A stretch of 64,000 bases of DNA from Pseudomonas protegens (lineage in GTDB: Bacteria; Pseudomonadota; Gammaproteobacteria; Pseudomonadales; Pseudomonadaceae): NCBI RefSeq assembly GCF_003363755.1, contig NZ_CP031396.1:5426501-5490500 (forward strand). The letters run 5' to 3'. Every line of letters begins with the position of its first letter. Position 1 is the first letter of the stretch. A program made the translations under genes and the position numbers. Of this stretch, positions 8,195-16,795 are shown piece after piece. The notes beneath the pieces are model-generated. The model saw nothing but the letters and a program-made list of their open reading frames with translations. It had not been told where the DNA came from and did not search any database.

Positions 8195-9508
8195 ATGAAA
8201 GTGTTGAAAGGCCAGGACATTCTGGCACTCGGCTTCATGACTTTTGCCCTGTTCGTTGGGGCTGGCAACATCATCTTTCCTCCTATCGTCGGTTTGCAGT
8301 CCGGACCCCATGTCTGGATGGCGGCGCTAGGTTTTCTGATCACGGCGGTCGGCCTGCCAGTGATCACCGTGGTTGCCCTGGCCAAGGTCGGTGGCGCCAT
8401 GGATGCCCTGAGCAGCCCCATCGGTAAAGTCGCTGGCGGTCTGTTGGCGGCGGTCTGCTACCTTGCGGTTGGCCCGCTGTTCGCCACGCCGCGCACGGCC
8501 ACTGTGTCCTTTGAAGTGGGCCTGGCGCCACTGACTGGCGAGAGCCCGCTGGCGCTGTTCCTCTACAGCTCGGCCTACTTCCTGCTGGTGTTCTTCATCT
8601 CCCTGTATCCGGGCCGCTTGTTGGATACCGTTGGCCGTTTCCTGGCGCCGTTGAAGATCATCGCGCTGGCGGTTCTGGGTATTGCAGCGGTCGCGCTGCC
8701 AGCGGGTACTGTTGGCGAGGCCACGCCTGAATATGTGGCAGCGCCGTTTTCTCAAGGTTTCATCAATGGTTACCTGACCATGGATACCTTGGGCGCTCTG
8801 GTGTTCGGTATCGTTATCGTCAACGCCATTCGCTCGCGAGGAGTCGAGTCGCCTCGACTGATCACCCGTTACGCGGTGATCGCCGGTCTGATCGCCGGGG
8901 TTGGTCTGGCCCTGGTTTATATCAGCCTGTTCCGTCTCGGTTCGGGCAGCCATGAAGTGGCCGCCGGTGCCACCAATGGCGCTGCGGTGCTGCATGCCTA
9001 TGTCCAACACACCTTTGGCTCCCTGGGCAGCGGCTTCCTCGCGGTACTGATCTCCCTGGCTTGCCTGGTGACCGCTGTGGGCCTGACCTGTGCCTGCGCC
9101 GAGTATTTCAGCCGCGTAACACCGTTGTCCTATAAGACTCTGGTGGTGATCCTCGCGGTCTTCTCGCTGTTGGTGTCGAACCTTGGCCTGACCAAGCTGA
9201 TCGCCTTCTCGATCCCGGTACTGACCGCCATTTATCCACCGTGCATTGCCCTGGTGGCCCTGAGCTTCTGCAAGGACTTCTGGCGGGACCAGCGGCGTAT
9301 CGTTGGCCCGGTGATGCTGGTGTCTTTCGTGTTCGGTCTGATCGATGCGCTCAAGGGGGCCGGCCTGGCCGATGGTTTGCCTAGCCAGCTGGCCCACTTG
9401 CCGTTGAGCGAGCAAGGCCTGGCCTGGCTGGTGCCTTCGGTGATCGTCCTGGCGGTTGCGGTGGTTTTCGACCGTATTCTGGGCAAGCCGGCCCAAGCCC
9501 TGGCTTGA
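8195..9508 (+). CDS. brnQ: Branched-chain amino acid carrier (BrnQ/BraB, LIVCS family)
   Basis: Inner-membrane cation-coupled importer of leucine, isoleucine and valine. The protein has 437 residues and is almost entirely hydrophobic, with about 12 membrane segments. Family features visible are GFMTFALFVGAGNIIFPP near the N-terminus and the conserved loop ATPRTATVSFEVG. It follows the suc operon terminator; the same order (suc genes then braB) is known from P. aeruginosa. It has its own 3' terminator, so it is probably monocistronic. Confidence 0.93.
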   Translation: MKVLKGQDILALGFMTFALFVGAGNIIFPPIVGLQSGPHVWMAALGFLITAVGLPVITVVALAKVGGAMDALSSPIGKVAGGLLAAVCYLAVGPLFATPRTATVSFEVGLAPLTGESPLALFLYSSAYFLLVFFISLYPGRLLDTVGRFLAPLKIIALAVLGIAAVALPAGTVGEATPEYVAAPFSQGFINGYLTMDTLGALVFGIVIVNAIRSRGVESPRLITRYAVIAGLIAGVGLALVYISLFRLGSGSHEVAAGATNGAAVLHAYVQHTFGSLGSGFLAVLISLACLVTAVGLTCACAEYFSRVTPLSYKTLVVILAVFSLLVSNLGLTKLIAFSIPVLTAIYPPCIALVALSFCKDFWRDQRRIVGPVMLVSFVFGLIDALKGAGLADGLPSQLAHLPLSEQGLAWLVPSVIVLAVAVVFDRILGKPAQALA

Positions 9509-9560
9509 TCTGCCGCTGATGGCTCTGGATCGCCACAAGCGATCCATGAGCGCCAAGGAA

Positions 9561-9594
9561 AATGCCTCGTATCCATCGATACGGGGCATTTTTT
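9561..9594 (+). terminator. Terminator after brnQ
   Basis: AATGCCTCGTAT pairs with ATACGGGGCATT (one G-T pair) around a 6-base loop, followed by a run of Ts. Confidence 0.8.
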
Positions 9595-9677
9595 ATGGGG
9601 CTTGTGCGGTGTCTTTTTCCTCGGCGTGGCGTCGAAGCAGTGTCCTTGTCTTTTGCCAACGCCTTACAGGAATTTGC

Positions 9678-10415
9678 ATGTCGTTTGTCCAAGCCAACCT
9701 GATTCATCTACTGGCCGCTCTGTGGTTCGTCGTCTGCTGGGGCGGCTATACCCGCTATGCCACCTGGAAGGGCCGGGACACGGCATGCCTGGCCAGTGTC
9801 CTGCACCTGTACCGCGAGGACTGGATGCGTCGCATGCTGCTGCGGGACAACCGTATCGCCGACGCCAGTGTGATCGGCAACCTGGAGCGCAACGCTTCGT
9901 TCTTCGCTTCCAGTACCCTGATCATCCTGGCAGGCATCCTCACAGTGCTCGGTGCATCGGAGCGCGCGGTGTCGCTGCTGGCGGACATTCCGCTGGTGCA
10001 GCAGGCGTCCCAGGGCATGTCGGAGATCAAGTTGCTGTGCCTGGCGCTGGTGTTCGTATATGCCTTTTTCACCTTCAGCTGGTGCATGCGCCAGTACAAC
10101 TTTGCGGCGGTGCTGGTGGGGTCGGCGCCGATGATCGGCGAGCGACATGTCTCCGAACAGGAGCGCAAGGCGTTTGCTTTGCGGGCAGCCCGGGTGATTT
10201 CCATGGCGGCCAACCAGTTCAACTTCGGGCTGCGTTCCTACTATTTCGGCATGACCATGCTGGCCTGGTTCGTCAGCCCCTGGTTGTTCATGCTGATGAG
10301 TGCAGGCGTGGTGTTCGTCCTGTACCGGCGGGAGTTTCATTCCGACGTACTTGACGTCATGGTCTATACCCCGACTGAACAGCCTTTGGCCGATAGCTCC
10401 AAAGACGCAGTCTGA
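9678..10415 (+). CDS. DUF599 family membrane protein
   Basis: Predicted inner-membrane protein of 245 residues with unknown function. The ATG at 9678 is chosen because it follows ACAGGAATTTGC. The open frame extends upstream to 9456, but there it overlaps the end of brnQ and its terminator. Hydrophobic segments lie near residues 5-20, 75-95, 115-135 and 190-225. Between the first two is a charged cytosolic stretch containing YREDWMRRML, typical of DUF599 proteins. The family call rests on the overall pattern and the motif. The next gene starts 51 bases later on the same strand. Confidence 0.7.
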   Translation: MSFVQANLIHLLAALWFVVCWGGYTRYATWKGRDTACLASVLHLYREDWMRRMLLRDNRIADASVIGNLERNASFFASSTLIILAGILTVLGASERAVSLLADIPLVQQASQGMSEIKLLCLALVFVYAFFTFSWCMRQYNFAAVLVGSAPMIGERHVSEQERKAFALRAARVISMAANQFNFGLRSYYFGMTMLAWFVSPWLFMLMSAGVVFVLYRREFHSDVLDVMVYTPTEQPLADSSKDAV

Positions 10416-10466
10416 GCGGGGAGGGCTGATCGATTGATCTGTTGCCCGGTTAAAAGGAGTTGGCCA

Positions 10467-10949
10467 ATGAGTAAGCTGCGTGCCCTGATGTGCCTGTGCC
10501 TGTGCCTGTGCCTTTCATTCATTTTGTTGTCCGGTTGCCGGGTGCAAACCCTGTATCTGAATGGCGACGCCCGTGGCCAGGTGGTGGATGCATTGAGCGG
10601 CATGCCGATCGCCGGGGCCAGGGGCACCTTGTGTGGGGCGCAGTTCCTGACTGGCGAGGACGGACGCTTCCAGGTCGAGCAGGCAACCGACTGGGAGCTG
10701 GTGATGGTGCTGGCCGGCCGCGCGCCCCAGGACACCCCGCACCCTTGCTACATGAGTATCACCGCGGTCGATTACCAGACTCGCCAGTGGTTGGCACCCT
10801 TTACCGCCCACTACGACTTTCCCATCAGGCTATTGCCCGTATCCAGTTCCTTGCGCTATGGGTTGGAGACTTCAGCCAGTGGAGTGTCTGGACACCCGTT
10901 GCAGGCAGAGCCGCTCCAGAATGAGTTGTTCCTGGAATCAGGGTATTGA
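10467..10949 (+). CDS. Putative lipoprotein with a Cys-Leu repeat in its signal peptide
   Basis: Predicted outer-membrane or periplasmic lipoprotein of 160 residues. The start ATG follows AAAAGGAGTTGGCCA. The signal peptide ends in a clear lipobox, LLSGC (Cys at residue 24). Its hydrophobic core is built from CLCLCLCL, encoded by tandem TGCCTG units. The mature part (VVDALSGMPIAGARGTL) resembles a carboxypeptidase-regulatory-like beta-sandwich segment. No enzymatic motif is seen. A terminator follows at 11017-11044. Confidence 0.7.
   Translation: MSKLRALMCLCLCLCLSFILLSGCRVQTLYLNGDARGQVVDALSGMPIAGARGTLCGAQFLTGEDGRFQVEQATDWELVMVLAGRAPQDTPHPCYMSITAVDYQTRQWLAPFTAHYDFPIRLLPVSSSLRYGLETSASGVSGHPLQAEPLQNELFLESGY
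10491..10514 (+). repeat. Hexanucleotide tandem repeat TGCCTG x4 (last unit TGCCTT)
   Basis: Three perfect TGCCTG units plus TGCCTT lie in frame in the lipoprotein signal-peptide core, coding alternating Cys and Leu. Unit loss or gain would change the hydrophobic core length without a frameshift. Confidence 0.9.
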
Positions 10950-11016
10950 GCGTCAGTGCTTAGTTATCTATTCGACAACTAAATACCGTTGTATTGAGCT
11001 GTTGTTTTGCAGACAA

Positions 11017-11044
11017 GAAAAAGCCCGCACTTGGCGGGCTTTTT
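11017..11044. terminator. Bidirectional terminator between convergent lipoprotein genes
   Basis: AAAAAGCCCGC and GCGGGCTTTTT form a perfect hairpin with a 5-base loop. A-run and T-run on opposite sides allow it to serve both the upstream plus-strand gene and the downstream minus-strand gene. Confidence 0.9.
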
Positions 11045-11064
11045 GGTGTTGCGCTAAAACCGAC

Positions 11065-11316
11065 TTAGTTGGTTTTAGGTGCTGCTTCCTTGGCGCTTTC
11101 TTCAGCAGCGGCCTTGTTGGATTCAGCCTGATCTTTGGCGGCTTCGGCGTTTTCTTTCGCTGCCTCGTTCACTTTATCCTGAGCTTCGTTCATTTTTTGT
11201 TGAGCTTGCTCAGCATGTTGGTTGGCATCTTGAGCTTTGTCCTCGGATTTTTTGTCGCAGGCAGCCAGACCGAGGGAAGCGGTCAGCATCAGGGCAATAG
11301 CTAAAGTCTTACGCAT
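11065..11316 (-). CDS. Small alanine-rich lipoprotein
   Basis: Predicted lipoprotein of 83 residues from the ATG at 11316, which is preceded by AAGGAGAAACACCCC; an earlier in-frame start is unlikely. The signal peptide MRKTLAIALMLTASLGLAAC ends in a perfect LAAC lipobox. The mature part is almost only Ala, Glu, Lys, Gln, Asn and Asp in a heptad-like pattern, so it is probably a long helix or coiled coil. Size and composition recall small abundant envelope lipoproteins such as OprI, but the sequence is not OprI and lacks its C-terminal peptidoglycan-anchoring end. Function unknown. Confidence 0.75.
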   Translation of the reverse strand: MRKTLAIALMLTASLGLAACDKKSEDKAQDANQHAEQAQQKMNEAQDKVNEAAKENAEAAKDQAESNKAAAEESAKEAAPKTN

Positions 11317-11474
11317 GGGGTGTTTCTCCTTAGTGAAGATATCTACTGGCCTTTCGATCATGGCCTTGTGATTTAAGTTCCTTGAGGCTCACAGATATAT
11401 TAAGTATTCGTTTCACGGAACTTTTGTCTGCTTCATTCAATGCACATTCCTGACAATAACAAGAGGCATAAGCC

Positions 11475-11951
11475 ATGGTGCAGAACCCAATTTTCGAGCG
11501 TGCGACGCGCTTTCTTTCCGCTCTGCGCCACTGTCAGGTGCTGGATATCAGGGTACACAGCGCCTCGGTGGAAGGCATGACTCTGACCTTGCCCTACAGC
11601 CCGCAGATTGTCGGTGACCCGCAAACCGGGATCATTCATGGCGGCGCCTTGACCACGCTGATGGACAGCGCCTGCGGCATGGCCACGCTTTGTGTGCTGC
11701 CGGAGTTCGAAGTGTGTCCGACCCTGGACCTGCGCATAGACTATATGCATCCGGCGATGCCTCATCACGACGTGCACGGCTTTGCCCAGTGTTACCGGGT
11801 CACCACTGACGTGATCTTCACCCGTGGCTTTGCCTATCAGGACGATCCCGAACGCCCCGTGGCCCACGTGGTCGGTACCTTCATGCGCATGGGCAAGGGG
11901 CTCAAGGGCAGTCGTGGGTTCGCCGGCTCCATCAAGGGAGAGCGGGCATGA
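11475..11951 (+). CDS. PaaI-family hotdog thioesterase (first of a pair)
   Basis: Probable acyl-CoA thioesterase of 158 residues with a single hotdog fold. The catalytic helix motif is IIHGGALTTLMDSACG, where the acidic residue after the HGG turn is an aspartate. The substrate is unknown. Its stop overlaps the start of a second hotdog protein (ATGA), so the two are translationally coupled and may form a heteromer. The pair precedes htpG, an arrangement I recall from P. aeruginosa. Confidence 0.8.
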   Translation: MVQNPIFERATRFLSALRHCQVLDIRVHSASVEGMTLTLPYSPQIVGDPQTGIIHGGALTTLMDSACGMATLCVLPEFEVCPTLDLRIDYMHPAMPHHDVHGFAQCYRVTTDVIFTRGFAYQDDPERPVAHVVGTFMRMGKGLKGSRGFAGSIKGERA

Positions 11952-12400
11952 GCGTGGGTCTTGCAGGGTTGTTGGAGCAGGCTCGTCAGCAGGGCGATTA
12001 CGCTGCGTTGCTGGAGCAGATTCCCTACGCCAGATTGATCGGCATCGAGTGCACGCCGCTGGGGGATGAGCTGCTGTTTCGCCTGCCGGCCAATAAGGAC
12101 AATATCGGCAATCCTCTGCTGCCGGCCCTGCACGGTGGGGTGATCGCCGGTTTCATGGAGCTGGCGGCAGCCTTGCATTTGCTGATTCTCACCGGCTCGC
12201 CCGGCGTGCCGAAGATCATCGATTTTTCCCTCGACTACCTGCGTGCCGGACAGTTTCGTGACACCTTCGCTCGCTGCCAGGTGTGGCGGCAGGGGAGGAG
12301 AGTGGCCAACGTCGCCATCACGGCCTGGCAGAGCACCGCCGACGAGCCAATTGCTACCGCCCGGGCACATTTCAAGATTGAAGAGAGTCTCGCCCCTTGA
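11948..12400 (+). CDS. PaaI-family hotdog thioesterase (second of a pair)
   Basis: A 150-residue hotdog protein. The motif LHGGVIAGFMELAAA aligns with the catalytic helix of the upstream protein but carries Glu in place of Asp. KIIDFSLDYLRAG is the usual strand next to the active site. The start overlaps the previous stop by four bases. The two copies are clearly diverged, so this is an old duplication or a heterodimer pair rather than a recent one. Substrate unknown. Confidence 0.78.
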   Translation: MSVGLAGLLEQARQQGDYAALLEQIPYARLIGIECTPLGDELLFRLPANKDNIGNPLLPALHGGVIAGFMELAAALHLLILTGSPGVPKIIDFSLDYLRAGQFRDTFARCQVWRQGRRVANVAITAWQSTADEPIATARAHFKIEESLAP

Positions 12401-12490
12401 AATCCAGTCAGCTACCCCCACTTCCATGTCATCCCGCCGCTCTCCGCTTCCGGAGCGCGACCACAGCCATCTGATTGGAGTTTGATGACC

Positions 12491-14395
12491 ATGAGTGTGG
12501 AAACTCAAAAGGAAACCCTGGGCTTCCAGACCGAGGTGAAGCAACTGCTGCACCTCATGATCCATTCGTTGTATTCCAACAAGGAAATCTTCCTTCGCGA
12601 ATTGATCTCGAACGCCTCTGACGCCGTCGACAAATTGCGTTTCGAAGCCCTGTCCAAGCCCGAGTTGCTGGAAGGTGGCGCCGAACTGAAAATCCGTGTG
12701 AGCTTCGACAAGGACGCGAAAACCGTCACCCTCGAAGACAACGGTATCGGCATGAGCCGTGAAGATGTCATCACTCACCTGGGGACCATCGCCAAGTCCG
12801 GCACTGCTGATTTCATGAAGAACCTCACCGGCGACCAGAAGAAGGACTCGCACCTGATCGGTCAGTTCGGCGTGGGTTTCTACTCCGCGTTCATCGTTGC
12901 CGACCAGGTTGAAGTGTTCAGCCGTCGTGCCGGCCTGCCGGCCAGCGAAGGCGTGCACTGGTCGTCCAAGGGCGAAGGCGAGTTCGAAGTGGCGACCCTC
13001 GACAAGGCCGAGCGCGGTACCCGCATCGTCCTGCACCTCAAATCCGGTGAAGACGAGTTCGCCGATGGCTGGCGCCTGCGCAACATCATCAAGAAGTACT
13101 CCGACCACATCGCGCTGCCGATCGAGTTGCCCAAAGAAGCCGCTGCCGCCGAAGGCGAAGAGAAACCGGCGTTGGAGTGGGAAACCGTCAACCGCGCCAG
13201 TGCCCTGTGGACCCGTCCGCGTACCGAGATCAAGGACGAGGAATACCAGGAGTTCTACAAGCACATCGCCCATGACTTCGAGAACCCGCTGAGCTGGAGC
13301 CACAACAAGGTCGAAGGCAAGCTGGAGTACAGCTCGCTGCTCTACGTGCCGGCCCGTGCACCGTTCGATCTGTACCAGCGTGAAGCGCCGAAGGGCCTCA
13401 AGCTGTACGTACAGCGCGTGTTCGTCATGGATCAGGCTGAGTCCTTCCTGCCGCTGTACCTGCGCTTCATCAAGGGCGTGGTGGATTCCAACGACCTGTC
13501 GCTGAACGTCTCGCGGGAAATCCTGCAGAAAGACCCGATCATCGACTCGATGAAATCGGCACTGACCAAGCGCGTCCTCGACATGCTGGAAAAACTGGCG
13601 AAGAACGAGCCAGAGCAATACAAGGGCTTCTGGAAGAACTTTGGCCAGGTGATGAAGGAAGGCCCGGCCGAAGACTTCGCCAACAAGGAAAAGATCGCCG
13701 GCCTGCTGCGCTTCGCGTCCACTCAGGGCGACGACGGCGAGCAGAACGTGTCCCTGGCCGACTACCTGGCTCGCGCCAAGGAAGGTCAGGACAAGATCTA
13801 CTTCCTCACCGGCGAATCCTACGCTCAGGTGAAGAACAGCCCGCATCTGGAAGTCTTCCGCAAGAAAGGCATCGAAGTGCTGCTGCTCACCGACCGTATC
13901 GACGAGTGGCTGATGAGCTACCTCAACGAATTCGACGGCAAGAGCTTTGTCGATGTGGCGCGTGGTGACCTGGACCTGGGCAACCTGGACTCGGAAGAGG
14001 ACAAGAAGGCTGCCGAGGAAGTCGCCAAGACCAAGGAAGGCCTGGTGGAGCGGATCAAGACCGCCCTGGGCGAGAGCGTCAGCGAAGTTCGGGTTTCCCA
14101 CCGCCTGACCGACTCCCCGGCGATCCTGGCCATCGGCGAGCAGGACCTGGGGCTGCAAATGCGCCAGATCCTTGAAGCCAGCGGGCAGAAGGTTCCGGAT
14201 TCCAAGCCGATCTTCGAGTTCAACCCGACTCACCCGCTGATCGAGAAACTCGACGGTGAGCAGAGCGAAGAGCGCTTTGGCGACCTGTCGCACATCCTCT
14301 TCGATCAGGCGGCCCTGGCGGCCGGTGACAGCTTGAAAGACCCGGCGGCCTATGTGCGCCGACTGAACAAGCTGCTGGTTGAACTGTCGGTTTAA
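12491..14395 (+). CDS. htpG: Chaperone HtpG (Hsp90)
   Basis: Bacterial Hsp90, an ATP-dependent dimeric cytosolic chaperone. The protein is 634 residues from ATG 12491, the usual length and start (MSVETQKETLGFQ). An ATG two codons upstream is also possible. GHKL ATPase motifs are present: LISNASDAVDKLR, DNGIGM and GQFGVGFYSAF. The middle domain contains the catalytic-loop segment LNVSREILQ. A terminator follows directly. Confidence 0.98.
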   Translation: MSVETQKETLGFQTEVKQLLHLMIHSLYSNKEIFLRELISNASDAVDKLRFEALSKPELLEGGAELKIRVSFDKDAKTVTLEDNGIGMSREDVITHLGTIAKSGTADFMKNLTGDQKKDSHLIGQFGVGFYSAFIVADQVEVFSRRAGLPASEGVHWSSKGEGEFEVATLDKAERGTRIVLHLKSGEDEFADGWRLRNIIKKYSDHIALPIELPKEAAAAEGEEKPALEWETVNRASALWTRPRTEIKDEEYQEFYKHIAHDFENPLSWSHNKVEGKLEYSSLLYVPARAPFDLYQREAPKGLKLYVQRVFVMDQAESFLPLYLRFIKGVVDSNDLSLNVSREILQKDPIIDSMKSALTKRVLDMLEKLAKNEPEQYKGFWKNFGQVMKEGPAEDFANKEKIAGLLRFASTQGDDGEQNVSLADYLARAKEGQDKIYFLTGESYAQVKNSPHLEVFRKKGIEVLLLTDRIDEWLMSYLNEFDGKSFVDVARGDLDLGNLDSEEDKKAAEEVAKTKEGLVERIKTALGESVSEVRVSHRLTDSPAILAIGEQDLGLQMRQILEASGQKVPDSKPIFEFNPTHPLIEKLDGEQSEERFGDLSHILFDQAALAAGDSLKDPAAYVRRLNKLLVELSV

Positions 14396-14407
14396 CCACG
14401 TTGCAAG

Positions 14408-14432
14408 AAAAACCCGCTTCGGCGGGTTTTTT
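14408..14432 (+). terminator. Terminator after htpG
   Basis: AAAAACCCGC-TTCG-GCGGGTTTTTT, a perfect hairpin with a T-run. Confidence 0.9.
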
Positions 14433-14466
14433 CATTCTGGTGTTCCTCTACTGGAGAAGCTGAGTC

Positions 14467-15195
14467 ATGAGTCAAATCACAGTGCGTTCCGTGGTCTATC
14501 AGATCGATGGCCAGCCCTATGAAGGTCGACTGGCCTTCGATGCCGCCCATCAAGGCGCGCGCCCGGGGTTGCTGATGGCGCCGAACTGGATGGGCGTCAG
14601 CGCCGGCGCGGAGAAGATCGCCGAGGCGGTGGCGGCCAAGGGCTACGTGGTACTGATCGCTGATCTGTATGGCCAGTCGCTGCGTCCCAGCGATGCCAGT
14701 GAGGCCGGGGCCGCGATGATGCCGCTCAAGGATGACCGGGCGTTGTTGCGCAAGCGCATGCAGGCGGCCTTTGCGGCCTTGCAGAGTCAGGGCGAAGCAG
14801 CGGTGGACACTTCCAGGCTGGCCACCTTCGGTTTCTGCTTTGGTGGCTGCTGCGCCCTGGAGCTGGCCCGCAGTGGCGCGCCAGTGAAGGCGGCGGTGTC
14901 GTTTCACGGCACCCTGGACACCCCCAACCCTAGCGACGCGAACAATATCAAGGGTTCGGTACTGGTACTGCACGGTGCGGCGGACCCGTTAGTGGCCAAG
15001 GAGCAACTGCCGGCCTTCGAGGCGGAAATGGATGCGGCGGGTGTGGACTGGCAACTGGTCAGCTATGGCGGTGCGGTGCATTCCTTCACCGATACCCACG
15101 CCAATGTACCGGGCAAGATGATGTACGACGCCAAGACCTCGGCGCGGGCCTTCGCCACCATGCATTACCTGCTGGACGAAGTTTTCCGCGGCTGA
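14467..15195 (+). CDS. Dienelactone hydrolase family protein
   Basis: Cytosolic alpha/beta hydrolase of 242 residues. The nucleophile is the first Cys in GFCFGGCCAL. LHGAADPLV supplies the acid loop and GAVHSFTD the catalytic histidine, as expected for the Cys-His-Asp triad of dienelactone hydrolases. The start follows CTGGAGAAGCTGAGTC. No catechol-pathway genes are nearby, so the true substrate is probably not dienelactone. Confidence 0.88.
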   Translation: MSQITVRSVVYQIDGQPYEGRLAFDAAHQGARPGLLMAPNWMGVSAGAEKIAEAVAAKGYVVLIADLYGQSLRPSDASEAGAAMMPLKDDRALLRKRMQAAFAALQSQGEAAVDTSRLATFGFCFGGCCALELARSGAPVKAAVSFHGTLDTPNPSDANNIKGSVLVLHGAADPLVAKEQLPAFEAEMDAAGVDWQLVSYGGAVHSFTDTHANVPGKMMYDAKTSARAFATMHYLLDEVFRG

Positions 15196-15213
15196 CCTGT
15201 CGCCCCTGATTCC

Positions 15214-15291
15214 GGAGCTGGCTTGCCAGCGAAGGCGTCAGTGAGAGCAACGCCAGACTCACGGGCCTGTTCGCCGGCAAGCCGGCTCCTA
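15214..15291. repeat. REP-type element, inverted pair
   Basis: The left arm GGAGCTGGCTTGCCAGCGAA (15214-15233) and the right arm GCCGGCAAGCCGGCTCCTA (15273-15291) are inverted copies around a variable centre. It lies between two convergent genes and reaches to within a few bases of the pirin stop codon. Confidence 0.8.
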
Positions 15292-15295
15292 GCGA

Positions 15296-16168
15296 TCAGT
15301 GGCGGGCGGGTGGCAATTCGATGCGCTCGCTTTCTCCTGGCACCTGTGGCCAATCCCCGGCCGCCCAGCGTTGGCGCGCCTCCTCGATACGCGCCGGATC
15401 GCTGGCCACGAAGTTCCAATTGATCCGGCGCGGACCGTCCAGGGGCGCGCCGCCGATCAGCACTGCGTGACAATCGCTTTCGGCGAACAGCGTGGCGTTC
15501 TCCCCCTCCGGCAATACCACTAGCGCGTGCACGGGCAAAGGCTCGCCGTCCAGTTGTGCCGCGCCGTCCAGTACATACAGCGCGCGCTGCGGGTGCTCGG
15601 TGGGAATCAGCAGGCTGGTGGCGGTCTGCAGTCGCAGTTCGGCGTACAGGGTGGGGGAGAGTACCGGCACCGGCGATTCCAGGCAGAAGCCGCTGCCGGC
15701 GATCATGCGGATGCTCACCCCCAGGTTGTCGCTCACCGGCAGGCTGCTGGCCGGGTGATGGCTGTAATGCCCCGGGCCTTGCTCCTGCTCTTGGGGCGAG
15801 GCCAGCCAGACCTGCAGGCCGTGCATGGCGAACCCCTGGGCCAGCAAGGGGGCTGGCGTGCGTTCGACATGGGCGATGGCGCTGCCGGCGGTCATCCAGC
15901 TGACGTCTCCGGCCTCCACGATCTGGTCGGAGCCCAGGCTGTCCTTGTGCTGGATCTGCCCGGCGAACAGGTAGGTCAGGGTGGACAGGCCGATATGCGG
16001 ATGTTGGCGGATATTCATGCCCTTGCCCGGCGGGTAGCGGGTTTCCAGCATATGGTCGAAGAACACGAAAGGCCCGACACTGCGGCACTGGGCCGAAGGC
16101 AGGGGGCGCAGGATGGGCTGGCCTTCAACGTCCTCGGCACGGGGACGGATCACGAGGGGTGAGTTCAT
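15296..16168 (-). CDS. Pirin family protein
   Basis: Cupin-fold protein of 290 residues from the ATG at 16168; the frame is open upstream, but MNSPLVIRPRAEDV is the natural start. The N-terminal pirin cupin carries the metal-ligand pattern HPHIGLSTLTYL with ERTPAP downstream. A second cupin half with ALYVLDGAAQLDGE follows. Some pirins act as quercetin dioxygenases, others as regulators; the role here cannot be assigned. An OsmC gene lies upstream on the same strand, 62 bases away. Confidence 0.85.
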   Translation of the reverse strand: MNSPLVIRPRAEDVEGQPILRPLPSAQCRSVGPFVFFDHMLETRYPPGKGMNIRQHPHIGLSTLTYLFAGQIQHKDSLGSDQIVEAGDVSWMTAGSAIAHVERTPAPLLAQGFAMHGLQVWLASPQEQEQGPGHYSHHPASSLPVSDNLGVSIRMIAGSGFCLESPVPVLSPTLYAELRLQTATSLLIPTEHPQRALYVLDGAAQLDGEPLPVHALVVLPEGENATLFAESDCHAVLIGGAPLDGPRRINWNFVASDPARIEEARQRWAAGDWPQVPGESERIELPPARH

Positions 16169-16230
16169 GGCGGATTCCAGGCTGATCGGGTTATGCCCGG
16201 GAGCATAACCCGCGTGTGCCAGCCTTGCCG

Positions 16231-16647
16231 CTATTGGCTGAAGGCGCCTTCGGACAGGTGAGTCTCGATGCTGACTTCGCTGGTGGTCATCAGCTTGTGG
16301 ATCGGGCAACGGTCGGCCACCCGGTGCAACTCCTCACGCTGGGCGTCGGTGAGCACGCCCTTGAGGGTCAGCTTTACATGCAGGGCGTATTTGCCTTGCG
16401 GCTCCTGGCTGTTGTCGTGCTTGAGCTCCACCGTGACCCCGGTCAGCGGGATGTTCTTCTTCTGCGCATAGAGCTTCAGGGTCAGGGCCTTGCAGGCCCC
16501 CAGGGCGGCATCGAAGTAGTCATGGGGCTCGGGGGCGGTGCCTTCGCCACCGGCGTACTGGGGCAGGTCGGTGAACAACTGGTGGTCATCCACCTGGATG
16601 CTGTGGCGGAAACCTTCGCTGGACTCGGTATTGACGGTAATGGTCAT
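16231..16647 (-). CDS. OsmC family peroxiredoxin-like protein
   Basis: 138-residue OsmC/Ohr-fold protein. The two conserved cysteines are visible: C52 in ALGACKALTL and C114 in ADRCPIHKLM, the pair that reduces organic or fatty hydroperoxides in this family. It belongs to the broader OsmC-like group rather than Ohr proper. Probably co-transcribed with the pirin gene downstream. Confidence 0.88.
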   Translation of the reverse strand: MTITVNTESSEGFRHSIQVDDHQLFTDLPQYAGGEGTAPEPHDYFDAALGACKALTLKLYAQKKNIPLTGVTVELKHDNSQEPQGKYALHVKLTLKGVLTDAQREELHRVADRCPIHKLMTTSEVSIETHLSEGAFSQ

Positions 16648-16795
16648 GGCAAACCTCAGGCAGTGATGAATATCGGATCAGGCTGTAAAGGTGCTGAAGT
16701 TATAGAGCATGGGGGGCCACAGGCGTTCCCCTTTTTTCTGAACCTGCTGCTGGGGTGCAGGGTCTACCCGGCTGCAACCCTTTGGAGAAGCTGCG

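Noticed and set aside
11837..14293. 818-codon open frame antisense to htpG
   Set aside because: It mirrors the htpG coding frame and arises from GC-rich third-codon positions; no start context, no recognisable domain.
15296..15423. REP right arm as part of the pirin coding sequence
   Set aside because: The REP ends at about 15291, before the pirin stop codon at 15296-15298, so it is intergenic.
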